Translations under genes and position numbers: made by a program
Notes under the pieces: generated by a model
What the model was told of the DNA's origin: nothing
What the model saw: only the letters and a program-made list of their open reading frames with translations
Databases searched by the model: none
Shown here: piece after piece, positions 48,880 to 59,018 of the stretch
How the letters are laid out: each line of letters begins with the position of its first letter
Position numbering within the stretch: position 1 is the stretch's first letter
From: CAYPNP01 sp964412195
GTDB taxonomy: Bacteria; Acidobacteriota; JAAYUB01
DNA: 61,592 nucleotides
Assembly: GCA_964412195.1 (NCBI GenBank)
Contig: CAYPNP010000026.1
Coordinates: 1-61,592 of the forward strand
Reading direction: 5' to 3'

Positions 48880-50124
48880 TTGAAGGAAATGACGGAGCAG
48901 TCCTCATCTCGGCCCATGGGGCTCCGCGCCCTGCCGGCCACGGTGCTGGCGCTGGGGCTGGTGAGCCTGTTCACCGACCTGTCCAGCGAGATGATCTACC
49001 CGCTGCTGCCGGTGTTCCTGACCGCCGTGCTGGGCGCCGGGGCGCTGGCGCTGGGGGTGATCGAAGGGGTGGCCGAGTCGACGGCCGCCGTGCTGAAGCT
49101 GGCCTCCGGCATCTGGGCGGACCGGCTCTCGCGCCGCAAGCCGCTGATCCTGGCCGGCTACGGGCTGGCCAGCGTCGTGCGCCCGCTCATCGGGCTGGCC
49201 CGCGCCTGGCCGTTCGTCCTGGCCATGCGCTTCGCCGACCGGATCGGCAAGGGCCTGCGCACCTCGCCGCGCGACGCCCTCATCGCCGACGTGACCCCCG
49301 CCGACCGGCGCGGCGCCGCCTACGGCTTCCACCGGTCCATGGACCACGCCGGCGCCGTGCTGGGCCCGCTGGCGGCGGCCCTCCTGCTGACCTGGGCCGG
49401 CCTGCCGCTGCGCCAGGTGTTCCTGCTGGCGGCCGTCCCCGGCGTCTTTGTCCTGCTGACCATCCTGCTCGGGATCAAGGAGAAACCGCGGGAGATCCCC
49501 GCCTTCGACGGCGCGCGGCCGCTATTGGGCCACTGGAACGAGCTGGGCCCGGACTTCCACCGCTTCCTGCTGGCGGTGGGCGTGTTCACCCTGGGCAACT
49601 CGGCCGACGCTTTCCTGCTGCTGCGCCTGACGAAGGCCGGCATCGCCCCGGCGATGGTGGCGGTCCTGTGGTCGCTGCACCACGTGGTGAAGATGGCCGC
49701 CACCGCCATCGGCGGCAAGATGTCCGACCGCTGGGGCCGCCGCCGGCCGATCCTGGCCGGCTGGGCGGTCTACGCCGCGGTTTACCTGGCCTTCGGCGTG
49801 GTGGAGCAACGCTGGGCCCTGGTCACGGTGTTCATGGTCTACGGCATCTACTTCGGCCTGACCGAGCCGGCGGAGAAGGCGTGGGTGGCCGACCTCGTCC
49901 CCGCGGACCGCCGCGGCTCCGCCTTCGGCTGGTACCACGCCGCGGTGGGCCTGGCGGCCCTGCCGGCGAGCCTGGTGTTCGGGCTGATCTGGGACAAGTG
50001 GGGATCCCTGGCCGCCTTCGCCACGGGCGCGGCGCTGGCGGCCGCCGCGGCGCTGCTGCTGCTGCGGGTCGGGGAAGGGGAGTCATTCAACCGCAAAGGC
50101 GCCAAGGACGCGAAGGCAAGCTGA
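48880..50124 (+). CDS. Major facilitator superfamily transporter
   Basis: The protein is 414 aa from TTG at 48880 with GGGAGG 6 nt upstream; ATG at 48889 is an alternative. About twelve TM helices are visible. The first opens LALGLVSLFTDLSSEMIYPLLP, the motif A-like loop WADRLSRRKPLILAGYGLAS lies between TM2 and TM3, and the equivalent second-half loop is KMSDRWGRRRPILAGW. The TDLSSEMIYPLLPVFL opening is typical of a bacterial MFS clade of uncertain substrate, often annotated as efflux. The last eleven residues (FNRKGAKDAKAS) are encoded by a CCGCAAAGGCGCCAAGGACG word repeat that has extended the ORF. Confidence 0.9.
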   Translation: MKEMTEQSSSRPMGLRALPATVLALGLVSLFTDLSSEMIYPLLPVFLTAVLGAGALALGVIEGVAESTAAVLKLASGIWADRLSRRKPLILAGYGLASVVRPLIGLARAWPFVLAMRFADRIGKGLRTSPRDALIADVTPADRRGAAYGFHRSMDHAGAVLGPLAAALLLTWAGLPLRQVFLLAAVPGVFVLLTILLGIKEKPREIPAFDGARPLLGHWNELGPDFHRFLLAVGVFTLGNSADAFLLLRLTKAGIAPAMVAVLWSLHHVVKMAATAIGGKMSDRWGRRRPILAGWAVYAAVYLAFGVVEQRWALVTVFMVYGIYFGLTEPAEKAWVADLVPADRRGSAFGWYHAAVGLAALPASLVFGLIWDKWGSLAAFATGAALAAAAALLLLRVGEGESFNRKGAKDAKAS

Positions 50125-50280
50125 ACGCTGAACGTCGAACTTCGAACTCTGAACGCTGAACGGGGAATCAACCTCCTACTGAAGAACCTGAGTTCCCCGT
50201 TCGATGTTCAGCGTTCGGCGTTCAACGTTCGATGTTGGATTCCGTTTGCCTTTGCGGACTTGGCGCCTTTGCGGTTCAAT
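50085..50280. repeat. Nested inverted repeats: CGCAAAGG words around heptad hairpin 5
   Basis: CCGCAAAGGCGCCAAGGACG (about 50091-50110) and its mirror TTGGCGCCTTTGCGGTTC (about 50260-50277) enclose the heptad pair 50122-50240. That pair is GAACGCT / GAACGTC / GAACTTC / GAACTCT, then GAACGGGGAATC and mirrored GTTCCCCGTTC, GTTCAGC, GTTCGGC. The outer left arm is coding for the MFS tail. The convergent gene's stop lies inside the outer right arm. Confidence 0.85.
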
Positions 50281-50755
50281 CGGCTTTAGAGAGTTCGTCG
50301 AGGGCGATGCGGACGATCTCCTCGACCATGGGGCCGCAGGTCTCGGCGTGCAGCCGGCGCAGGGCTTCCGGCGGGTTCGGCTGGTTGAAGTCCATCCCGC
50401 TCAGCAGCCGGCAGTCCAGCGCGCCGAAGCGCTGCCGGAAGCGGCGGAAGATGACCTCGGTGACGCGGTAGGAGCGGTCCCGAGTCTCCTTGTCATCCGG
50501 GCGCAGGCGGCCGATGCGCAGTCCCACGGCCATGGCGCAGCCGGTGAGGCAGCCGCACAGCAGGCCCTGCCGGGCGATGCCGCCGCCGAACGTCGCCGCC
50601 GCCCGCTGCCAGGGGGGCGCCTCGCCGTGGTCGTCCCCGGCCAGGGCCAGCAGCACCGACTCGGCGCAGTTGAAGCCCCGGTCGTAGAGTAGCCGGGCGG
50701 TCGCCGCCGGATCCGGCCGGGTGTTGGAAGGGGCTTCCGGTTCAAGCTTTTCCAT
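50276..50755 (-). CDS. C_GCAxxG_C_C family protein
   Basis: The 159-aa protein starts MEKLEPEAPSNTRPD after GGAGGAATC. The family signature is visible as FNCAESVL near 36-43, FGGGIARQGLLCGCLTGCA near 65-83, a single Cys in ALDCRLLSG and another in HAETCGP near 140. The Cys pattern suggests metal or redox-cofactor binding, and the family is annotated as putative redox-active. It is cytoplasmic with no signal peptide. The gene is divergent from the outer-membrane protein gene at 51009 and convergent with the MFS gene. Confidence 0.88.
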   Translation of the reverse strand: MEKLEPEAPSNTRPDPAATARLLYDRGFNCAESVLLALAGDDHGEAPPWQRAAATFGGGIARQGLLCGCLTGCAMAVGLRIGRLRPDDKETRDRSYRVTEVIFRRFRQRFGALDCRLLSGMDFNQPNPPEALRRLHAETCGPMVEEIVRIALDELSKAD

Positions 50756-51008
50756 GATTCCTCCCTGGTCGGCGCCGCTGCCGGCCCGCATGGAGATGGT
50801 CGCAGAACCAGAGGATACGGAGTCCGGCCCTGGAAGTCAACCTTGGCCATCACCATCACCGCTCCCGATCCGGTCGGAACTCTCCGCCGCGTGGCGCAAG
50901 CTTCCTGGATCCTTCCGGAAAGTCGCGTATGGATCTGTGGAAACGGAGATCCATCGATGATAAAATCCGCCGAGCCTGGGCATTGCGATTCTGTCCGCCG
51001 GAAAGGGG

Positions 51009-51953
51009 ATGATGTCAATCCGACCATTCTTCCGACTGCTGCCGATCCCGTCGATCGGTCTGTCCCTCGCCATCGCGATCCTCCTGCTGGCCGGCCGCCC
51101 GGTGCGCGGACAGGAGCTGGAGCCCCGGGCGTACTCGATCTCGCCGGTGGGGATGAACTTCGCCGTCGTGGCGTTCACGCGTTCCACCGGCGACATCAAC
51201 TTCGACCCCTCGGTGCCCGTCGAGAATGCCCACGCGCACATCCAGAACCTGGCCTTCGGCTACTTCCGCTCCATCGATTTCTTCGGCCGGTCGGCCAATG
51301 TCTCCGTGCTCGTGCCCTACACGTGGGGCACCATCGACGGGGATTACTTCGGCGAGTACACCAAGATCCGCCGCTCCGGGCTGAGCGACCCCTTTTTCCG
51401 CTTCGCGGTGAACCTCTACGGCGCCCCGGCCATGGACATGAAGGAATTCTCCACCTTCACCAAGAAGACGATCATCGGGGCCAGCGTGACGGTGTCGGCC
51501 CCGCTCGGCCAGTACGATCCCGCCAAGGTCATCAACCTGGGCGGGAACCGCTGGACCATTAAGCCGGAGGTCGGCCTGTCCCGGACTTTCGGAAAGTACT
51601 TCGTCGACGTTTACGGCGGGGTGCGGTTCTACACCGCCAACGACGACTTCCAGGGGCGCACGCGCAAGCAGGACGCCGTGGGGAGCGTGCAGATGCATGT
51701 GGGGTACAACTTCAAGCCCCGCCTCTGGCTGGCCGGCGACGCCAACTTTTTCTGGGGCGGGCAGTCCACCATCGACGAGGTCCGGAAATTCGACCGGCTG
51801 CAGAACTCCCGGGCGGGCGTGACGCTGGCGGTGCCGGTGGACCGGCACAATTCGATCAAGTTCAACGTCAGCGAGAGCATCACGCAGAGCGTCGGGGGGA
51901 ATTTCCTGACCCTGGGCGTGGCCTACCAGTATGCCTGGGGCGGCAAGCGTTAG
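51009..51953 (+). CDS. Outer-membrane beta-barrel protein (MetA / phenol-degradation transporter family)
   Basis: The protein is 314 aa; tandem ATGs at 51009 and 51012 follow AAAGGGG. It has a signal peptide (SLAIAILLLAGRPVRGQ). The mature part has alternating amphipathic strands, with RAYSISPVGMNFAVVAFTRS at the N-terminus, VLVPYTWGTI, VTVSAPLGQYDPAKVINLGG, RWTIKPEVGLSRTFGKY and a C-terminal GVAYQYAWGGKR. This matches the Phenol_MetA_deg barrel family. Members are outer-membrane proteins near catabolic or efflux genes; the substrate is unknown. No catabolic cluster is adjacent. Confidence 0.85.
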   Translation: MMSIRPFFRLLPIPSIGLSLAIAILLLAGRPVRGQELEPRAYSISPVGMNFAVVAFTRSTGDINFDPSVPVENAHAHIQNLAFGYFRSIDFFGRSANVSVLVPYTWGTIDGDYFGEYTKIRRSGLSDPFFRFAVNLYGAPAMDMKEFSTFTKKTIIGASVTVSAPLGQYDPAKVINLGGNRWTIKPEVGLSRTFGKYFVDVYGGVRFYTANDDFQGRTRKQDAVGSVQMHVGYNFKPRLWLAGDANFFWGGQSTIDEVRKFDRLQNSRAGVTLAVPVDRHNSIKFNVSESITQSVGGNFLTLGVAYQYAWGGKR

Positions 51954-51955
51954 AT

Positions 51956-52205
51956 CCCACCACGAAATACACGAAACACCCGAAAGGGATCAATCCGCAA
52001 TCCGGAATCCGCAATCCGAACCACGAACCACACGAACCACACGAAAGGTTGCACCCCCGGGCTGAATGGATCAATGGATTGCGGCTAGAGGTTGCGCCGC
52101 TTTTTCGTGTGCAAATAATTGATCCGATTATAGGAATTAAATGATCGGCTTCCGGTCATCCGTCATCGGTCATCCGTCATCGGTCGATTACGAGCACGAA
52201 GGGGG
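51956..52205. repeat. Spacer with four word families
   Basis: CCACGAAATACACGAAACAC (51961-51980), CAATCCGCAATCCGGAATCC (about 51991-52010) and CCACGAACCACACGAACC (about 52021-52038) lie between convergent genes. TCATCCGTCATCGGTCATCC (about 52157-52176) and GATTACGAGCACGA (about 52186-52199) follow. Confidence 0.8.
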
Positions 52206-52212
52206 AGGGGGA

Positions 52213-53586
52213 TCAGTCGAAATCGAAGATGTTGCCGGGGGCGAGGATCAGGGCGGGGTCGAGCTGGCGCTTGAACGCCTTCATCCACTCGATGGCCTGC
52301 GGCGGCAGAGAGTAGGGCAGGTATTCCTTCTTGACCTTCCCCACGCCGTGCTCGGCGCTGATGGTGCCGCCCTCGGCCTGCACCAGCCGGCACATGGCGT
52401 GGGCGGCCCGGTGGGCCCGCTCGCGGTCCTCCGCGTCGGCTGCCAGCAGGTTGACGTGGGGGTGGCCGTTGCCGATGTGGCCGAAGCAGTAGATCGCTTC
52501 GGCCCCCTCGCGGCGGCACAGCGCCCGGGCCTGGGGCAGCACCGCGCCGATGCGCCGCCAGTCCACCGCCCAGTCCGTGGAGAGCTTGCCCCCGCCGGAT
52601 GCCTTGGCCAGCACCCCCTGCTCGTTCAGGGTGGCCGGGATGGCGTGCCGCCAGTCGCGCATTTCCTGGCGCCGGGCGGCGGTGTCGCCCACCATGGTGG
52701 CGTCCACCAGCGCGCCCAGGGCCTCCAGCCGATCGGCCCACTCCTCCAGCAGCAGGTGCAGGCCGCCCTCGGGCGCCTCCTGCTCGATGAAGAGCACGCC
52801 GCCCGCGTCCGCCGGCACGACGAACGATTGGGTGTCGCGGAGCAGATCCAGGCAGGCGTTGTCGAAGTACTCCAGGCAGCGCACCCCCACGCCGCGGAAG
52901 CGGATGGCTGTCGCGGCGGCGAGGGCGGAGGCCTCGTCGGGGAAGAAGGCGTAGAGCGCCAGGTAGTCGGGCGGCAGCGGCAGGCACTGCAGCTCGATCT
53001 CCGTGATGACGCCGAGGGTGCCCTCCGAGCCGATGAAGAACTGGACCGGGTCCTGGAAGCCGAAGAAGCCGGTGGCGTTCTTGTCGACGGCGGCCGCCTT
53101 CAAGTCCAGGGTTTCACCGGTGGCCAGGACCACCCGCAGCCGGCGGATCCATCGCCGGATGGCCCCATACTTCAGGGTGCGGGCGCCGGAGGCGTTGGTG
53201 GCCACGGCGCCGCCCACCGTGCAGTCGTTCTCGCTGGTGGGATCCACCGGGAAGAAAAGGCCCTGCCGCTCCAGCTCCCGCTTCAGCTCGCCCAGGTTCG
53301 CGCCGGGCTGGCAGACCGTGGTCAGGGCGTCGGGCTGGACGTCCGCGAGCGCGTCCATCCGTTCCAGGCTCAATAGGTATCCCCGCGGTCCGACGCAGCT
53401 GCCGGTGGTGGCGGACCGCAGCCCGACCGGGGTCAGGGGATGCCGGTTGGCCGTGGCCCACTGCAGGATCTCGCGCACCTCGGCCTCGTCGCGCGGGCGG
53501 AAGAGGCCCTCCGGGGCGCCGCGGTAGCCCAGGGCGTCGGTGTTGTACCCGTCGAGGATCTCGGGGTCGGTGATGGGATTCACCAT
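52213..53586 (-). CDS. FAD-binding oxidase (GlcD / D-lactate dehydrogenase type)
   Basis: The 457-aa protein starts MVNPITDPEILDGY. The PCMH-type FAD domain (about 30-210) has TPVGLRSATTGSC, PTSENDCTVGGAVATNASG (the PP-loop and NASG segment contact FAD) and FIGSEGTLGVITEIEL. The C-terminal FAD-oxidase domain (about 215-457) ends FGHIGNGHPHVNLL and EHGVGKVKKEYL, with His residues suited to hydroxyacid oxidation. Likely substrates are glycolate or D-lactate. GlcE/F subunits are not adjacent, so it probably works alone as an LDH-like enzyme. Confidence 0.9.
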   Translation of the reverse strand: MVNPITDPEILDGYNTDALGYRGAPEGLFRPRDEAEVREILQWATANRHPLTPVGLRSATTGSCVGPRGYLLSLERMDALADVQPDALTTVCQPGANLGELKRELERQGLFFPVDPTSENDCTVGGAVATNASGARTLKYGAIRRWIRRLRVVLATGETLDLKAAAVDKNATGFFGFQDPVQFFIGSEGTLGVITEIELQCLPLPPDYLALYAFFPDEASALAAATAIRFRGVGVRCLEYFDNACLDLLRDTQSFVVPADAGGVLFIEQEAPEGGLHLLLEEWADRLEALGALVDATMVGDTAARRQEMRDWRHAIPATLNEQGVLAKASGGGKLSTDWAVDWRRIGAVLPQARALCRREGAEAIYCFGHIGNGHPHVNLLAADAEDRERAHRAAHAMCRLVQAEGGTISAEHGVGKVKKEYLPYSLPPQAIEWMKAFKRQLDPALILAPGNIFDFD

Positions 53587-53589
53587 AGC

Positions 53590-53781
53590 GCCCTTTTACC
53601 GCAAAGGCGGGAAGAAGGCAAAGGCAGAAATTCAAAACGAACATCGAACATCGAACGCTGAACATCGAACGTCGAAGTCAATCCGGAGCTGGAAACGGTT
53701 CAATTTGTTGGAAAAACTGGTTTTACTTCGATGTTCGATGTTGGATGTTCAATGTTCGATGTTCGTTCGGGACGATGTGAA
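53590..53781. repeat. Heptad-repeat hairpin 6 with CGCAAAGG word
   Basis: GAACATC / GAACGCT / GAACATC / GAACGTC units (53636-53675) and mirrored GATGTTC / GATGTTG / GATGTTC units (about 53730-53766) flank a core of about 55 bp with GGAAACGG and CTGGTTTT. ACCGCAAAGGCGGGAAG (about 53599-53615) precedes it. The array lies between two leftward genes. Confidence 0.82.
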
Positions 53782-55836
53782 TCAGCTCTCGGCCAAGCGG
53801 GCGAGGAAATCAGACTCGGTCAGCACAGCGACGCCAAGGGACTGCGCCTTCGTCAGTTTGGAGCCGGCTTCGGCGCCCACCACCACGTAGTGCGTCTTCT
53901 TGCTGACCGAGTTGGTGACGGCGCCGCCCAGGGCGCGGATCTTCTCGGCGGCCTCCTCCCGGGTCAGGCTCTCCAGCGTCCCGGTTAGGACGAAGGTCTT
54001 GCCCCGGAAGAACGCCGCCGCGGCGGACTCCGGCGGGGGCGCCACCACCTCGGGCTCGTCCAGGCGCAGGCCGGCGACGCGCAGCCGCTCCACCAGCGCC
54101 CGGTTGGCCTCTTCGGCGAAGAAGGCGGCCACGCTGCCGGCCACCACCTCGCCGACCTCCTCCGTGGTCTGCAGCTCCTCGCGCGACGCGGCCATCAGCC
54201 GGTCGAGCGTGCCGAAGCGCGCCGCCAGCAGCTGCGCCGTCCGCTCGCCCACGAAGCGGATGCCCAGCCCGAACAGCAGCCGGTGCAGCGGATGGGCCTT
54301 GCTGGCCCCGATCTCGCGGAAGAGGTTTTCGGCGGACTTGCGGCCCATCCGCTCGAGGGCGACCACGGCCTCGAAGTCCAGGCCGTAGAGGCCGGCCAGG
54401 TCCTTCACCAGGCCCGTGTCCACCAGCTGGTCCACCAGCGCCTCGCCCAGCCCCTCGATGTCCATGGCCCGGCGGGAGGCGAAGTGCAGCAGCGAGCCCT
54501 TGAGCTTGGCCGGGCAGTCGGCGGTGACGCAGCGGGCGATGGCCTCGCCCTCCGGCCGGTAGACGTCGCCGCCGCAGACCGGGCAGCGGCCGGGCATGCG
54601 GAATTCCGGCAGCTCACCCTCGCGGCGGCTCGTGATCACCTGGACCACCTTGGGGATGACCTCGCCGCCCTTCTCGATGAGCACCCAGTCGCCCACCCGG
54701 ACGTCCAGGCGACGGACCTCGTCCTCGTTGTGCAGGGTCGCCCGCTGCACCGTGGAGCCGTCGAGGAAGACCGGGTCGAATTCCGCGACGGGAGTCAGCG
54801 CGCCGGTCCGGCCCACCTGGACGGCGATGGCGCGGACCTGCGTCGTGGCCTGCTTGGCGGGGTACTTGTAGGCGATGGCCCAGCGGGGGATCTTGGCCGT
54901 GGCGCCCATCATCTTCTGCAGGGCGGTGTCGTCGACCTTGAACACGAGGCCGTCGATCTCCACCGGCAGGCCGTGGCGCAGGGCGTCCACCTCGTCGATG
55001 ACCCGGCGGACCTCTTTCAGGCCGGTGCAGATCCGCGGCGGCTCGCTGGTCCGGAAGCCGAACCGGGAGAGCCACGCGAGGCAGGCGGAGTGGGTGGGGA
55101 AGGGCGGCTCGCCGTTCACCAGCAGGCCCCAGGCGTAGAAGTCCAGCTTGCGCCCCGCCACCACCTGCGGGTCCAGGGTGCGGATGGTGCCGGCGGCAGC
55201 GTTGCGCGGATTGGCGAAGGTCGGCTCGCCGCGCTCCTGGCGGGCGCGGTTCAGCGCCTCGAAGCGGGCCAGCGGCATGATCACCTCGCCGCGGACCTCG
55301 ATCGGGACGGACCGGGGGTCCAGCGGATTTGAGAGCCGGGAGGTGCGGTCCTCCAGCGCCAGCGGGATCGTTCGGATGGTGCGGACGTTGGGGGTGACGA
55401 CCTCGCCGCGCACGCCGTCGCCGCGGGTGACGGCCCGCTCGAGCCGGCCGCCCTGGTACAGGAGGGCCATGCTGAGGCCGTCGAACTTCAGCTCGGCCGA
55501 GTAGGCGAAGTCGGTCCCCGGCACCAGCCGGCGGGCGCGGGCGTCGAACTCCTTCACTTCCTCGAATGAGTAGGCGTTGTCCAGGCTGAGCATCGGGGCG
55601 GAGTGGACGTGGACCGGGAAGCCCTCCGCCGGCTCGCCGCCCACGCGCTGGGTGGGCGAGTCGGCGGTGACCAGCTCGGGGTGCGCCTCCTCCAGCTCCC
55701 GCAGCCGCCGCATGAGCCGGTCGAATTCGTAGTCGGAGATCTCCGGGCTGTCCAGCACGTAGTAGCGGTGCTCGTGGTGCCGGATCTCGGCCCGCAGCCG
55801 CTCGATCTCGGCCTGGATGCCCGGGGGGGCGGCCAC
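53782..55836 (-). CDS. ligA: NAD-dependent DNA ligase
   Basis: The 684-aa protein comes from GTG at 55834-55836 with GGAGG 5 nt upstream. Domain Ia (HHEHRYYVLDSPEISDYEFD) binds NAD+. The adenylation domain has KFDG with Lys117 as the AMP acceptor. An OB-fold, a four-Cys zinc finger (CPVCGGDVYRPEGEAIARC, then CPAKL), helix-hairpin-helix repeats and a C-terminal BRCT domain (FRGKTFVLTGTLESLTREEA) follow. It is a full-length replicative ligase sealing nicks in the cytoplasm. It starts 9 bp after the recA stop and is the last gene of the leftward operon. Confidence 0.97.
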   Translation of the reverse strand: MAAPPGIQAEIERLRAEIRHHEHRYYVLDSPEISDYEFDRLMRRLRELEEAHPELVTADSPTQRVGGEPAEGFPVHVHSAPMLSLDNAYSFEEVKEFDARARRLVPGTDFAYSAELKFDGLSMALLYQGGRLERAVTRGDGVRGEVVTPNVRTIRTIPLALEDRTSRLSNPLDPRSVPIEVRGEVIMPLARFEALNRARQERGEPTFANPRNAAAGTIRTLDPQVVAGRKLDFYAWGLLVNGEPPFPTHSACLAWLSRFGFRTSEPPRICTGLKEVRRVIDEVDALRHGLPVEIDGLVFKVDDTALQKMMGATAKIPRWAIAYKYPAKQATTQVRAIAVQVGRTGALTPVAEFDPVFLDGSTVQRATLHNEDEVRRLDVRVGDWVLIEKGGEVIPKVVQVITSRREGELPEFRMPGRCPVCGGDVYRPEGEAIARCVTADCPAKLKGSLLHFASRRAMDIEGLGEALVDQLVDTGLVKDLAGLYGLDFEAVVALERMGRKSAENLFREIGASKAHPLHRLLFGLGIRFVGERTAQLLAARFGTLDRLMAASREELQTTEEVGEVVAGSVAAFFAEEANRALVERLRVAGLRLDEPEVVAPPPESAAAAFFRGKTFVLTGTLESLTREEAAEKIRALGGAVTNSVSKKTHYVVVGAEAGSKLTKAQSLGVAVLTESDFLARLAES

Positions 55837-55845
55837 CGCAGCCTC

Positions 55846-56898
<1,053 letters not shown>

Positions 56899-56915
56899 GG
56901 GTATCCTCCGGGTAG

Positions 56916-58094
56916 TTAGGGTTCGAAATCCTGGATTTCCGACATGAGCAGACCCATCAGGTTCTCCATCTCCCGGTGCAGCCGGGAGGTGAAGATGCGG
57001 GAGGGGGCCTCCGCGGCCTGCTCCGGCGCGCCGTCCTGCAGCTGCCGGATCACGCCCTCCCAGCGGGCGTTGCGCTGGATGGCCTGCCGGAAGTGGGCCG
57101 CGGCTTCCTTCGCCTGGTTCTGGCGGAGGTGGATCATCCCGCTCAGGAAGTGCTGGAACCCGCCGGCCCGCTCGTTCCGGGCCGTCTCCCGCGACCATGT
57201 GGCCGCCCGCTCCGGGTGGCGGCCCAGGCAAAAGGCCATGGAGCTGAGCAATGAAACCTCCGGCAGCGCCCGGCAGCGGTACGCCTTCCGGAAGGTTGCG
57301 CCGGCCCGGTCGAACTCCTGGTTGAGGAAGTGGGCGGCGCCCAGCAGGAAGTGCGCGGCGAACGACGCCGGCGCCTGCCGGCAGGCCTTCGCGAGGCTCT
57401 CCCGGGCGGCGGGGTAGTCCCCCCGCTTGAGCTGGATCAGCGCCCGCATCAGCCCGGCCGCGACGTAGCCGGGGCGCAGCGCCGCCAGGCGGTCCAGCAT
57501 CCGCTCGGCGGCGGAGTATTCGCCCACTATGAAGTGGATCTCCGCCAGCACCTGGAGCAGGCGGGGGTTCTCCGGGTCCAGGCGCAGGGCCCGGTGCAGG
57601 TGCCGCAGCCCCTTGTGGTGGGCCGGGGTGTAGAGCAGCGGGATGGCCAGCCGCAGACAATGCTTGAACTTGCGGGCCTCCGGGCCCTGGAAGTGGTCCA
57701 GGATCGCCGCCGTGCGCTCCTGCAGCTCCTGGCGCTGCTCGTAGCCGAAGATCTGCGCCTGCAGCTCCAGCCGCACCTTCCGCTCCAGGTTCTTGCGGTT
57801 GACCACGCCGGCCTTGTCGAGCGCCTCCAGCAACTGCTCCACCGTCATGAGGAGGTGGAGGTTGTTGAAGGACTGTTTGCCGAGGTAGTCCGTCAGCTCT
57901 TCGAGGTTCTTCTCCGAGCTGCGTAGGTTCAGCTCCAACGAGGAGATCCGGCCCAGCTCCTCGTCGTCCAGCATGAAGCTGACTTCCTCCTTGAGGTGCT
58001 GGGGCACCAGCGGCGGCATGAGCTCGGCCTGGCAGCGGCGGCAGCGCGTCGCCAGGTCCGGGTTCAGGGTATGGCATTTCTGGCAGATGTTCAT
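56916..58094 (-). CDS. Zinc-ribbon TPR protein of unknown function
   Basis: The 392-aa protein starts MNICQKCHTLNPDLATRCRRC, a four-Cys zinc ribbon with Cys4, Cys7, Cys18 and Cys21. A coiled segment (about 45-75) and an array of helical TPR-like repeats follow (about 150-360; ALRLDPENPRLLQVLAEIHF, YSAAERMLDRLAALRPGYVAA, YPAARESLAKACRQAPASFAAHF). It is cytoplasmic, with no signal or TM. TPRs suggest a scaffold. Its position between 3-hydroxybutyryl-CoA dehydrogenase and recA, with 17-bp gaps on both sides, shows cotranscription but gives no clear functional clue. Confidence 0.8.
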   Translation of the reverse strand: MNICQKCHTLNPDLATRCRRCQAELMPPLVPQHLKEEVSFMLDDEELGRISSLELNLRSSEKNLEELTDYLGKQSFNNLHLLMTVEQLLEALDKAGVVNRKNLERKVRLELQAQIFGYEQRQELQERTAAILDHFQGPEARKFKHCLRLAIPLLYTPAHHKGLRHLHRALRLDPENPRLLQVLAEIHFIVGEYSAAERMLDRLAALRPGYVAAGLMRALIQLKRGDYPAARESLAKACRQAPASFAAHFLLGAAHFLNQEFDRAGATFRKAYRCRALPEVSLLSSMAFCLGRHPERAATWSRETARNERAGGFQHFLSGMIHLRQNQAKEAAAHFRQAIQRNARWEGVIRQLQDGAPEQAAEAPSRIFTSRLHREMENLMGLLMSEIQDFEP

Positions 58095-58111
58095 GGACCG
58101 GGGGGCTCCGT

Positions 58112-58966
<855 letters not shown>

Positions 58967-59018
58967 CGGGTCCCTCCTCTGAAATGTGTCCGGCGGCGCG
59001 GGGCCGCGGTCCGCCCGG

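Noticed and set aside
6535..53768. CRISPR array
   Set aside because: The units are 7-14 bp, contiguous and degenerate, without unique spacers of constant length. No cas genes are present.
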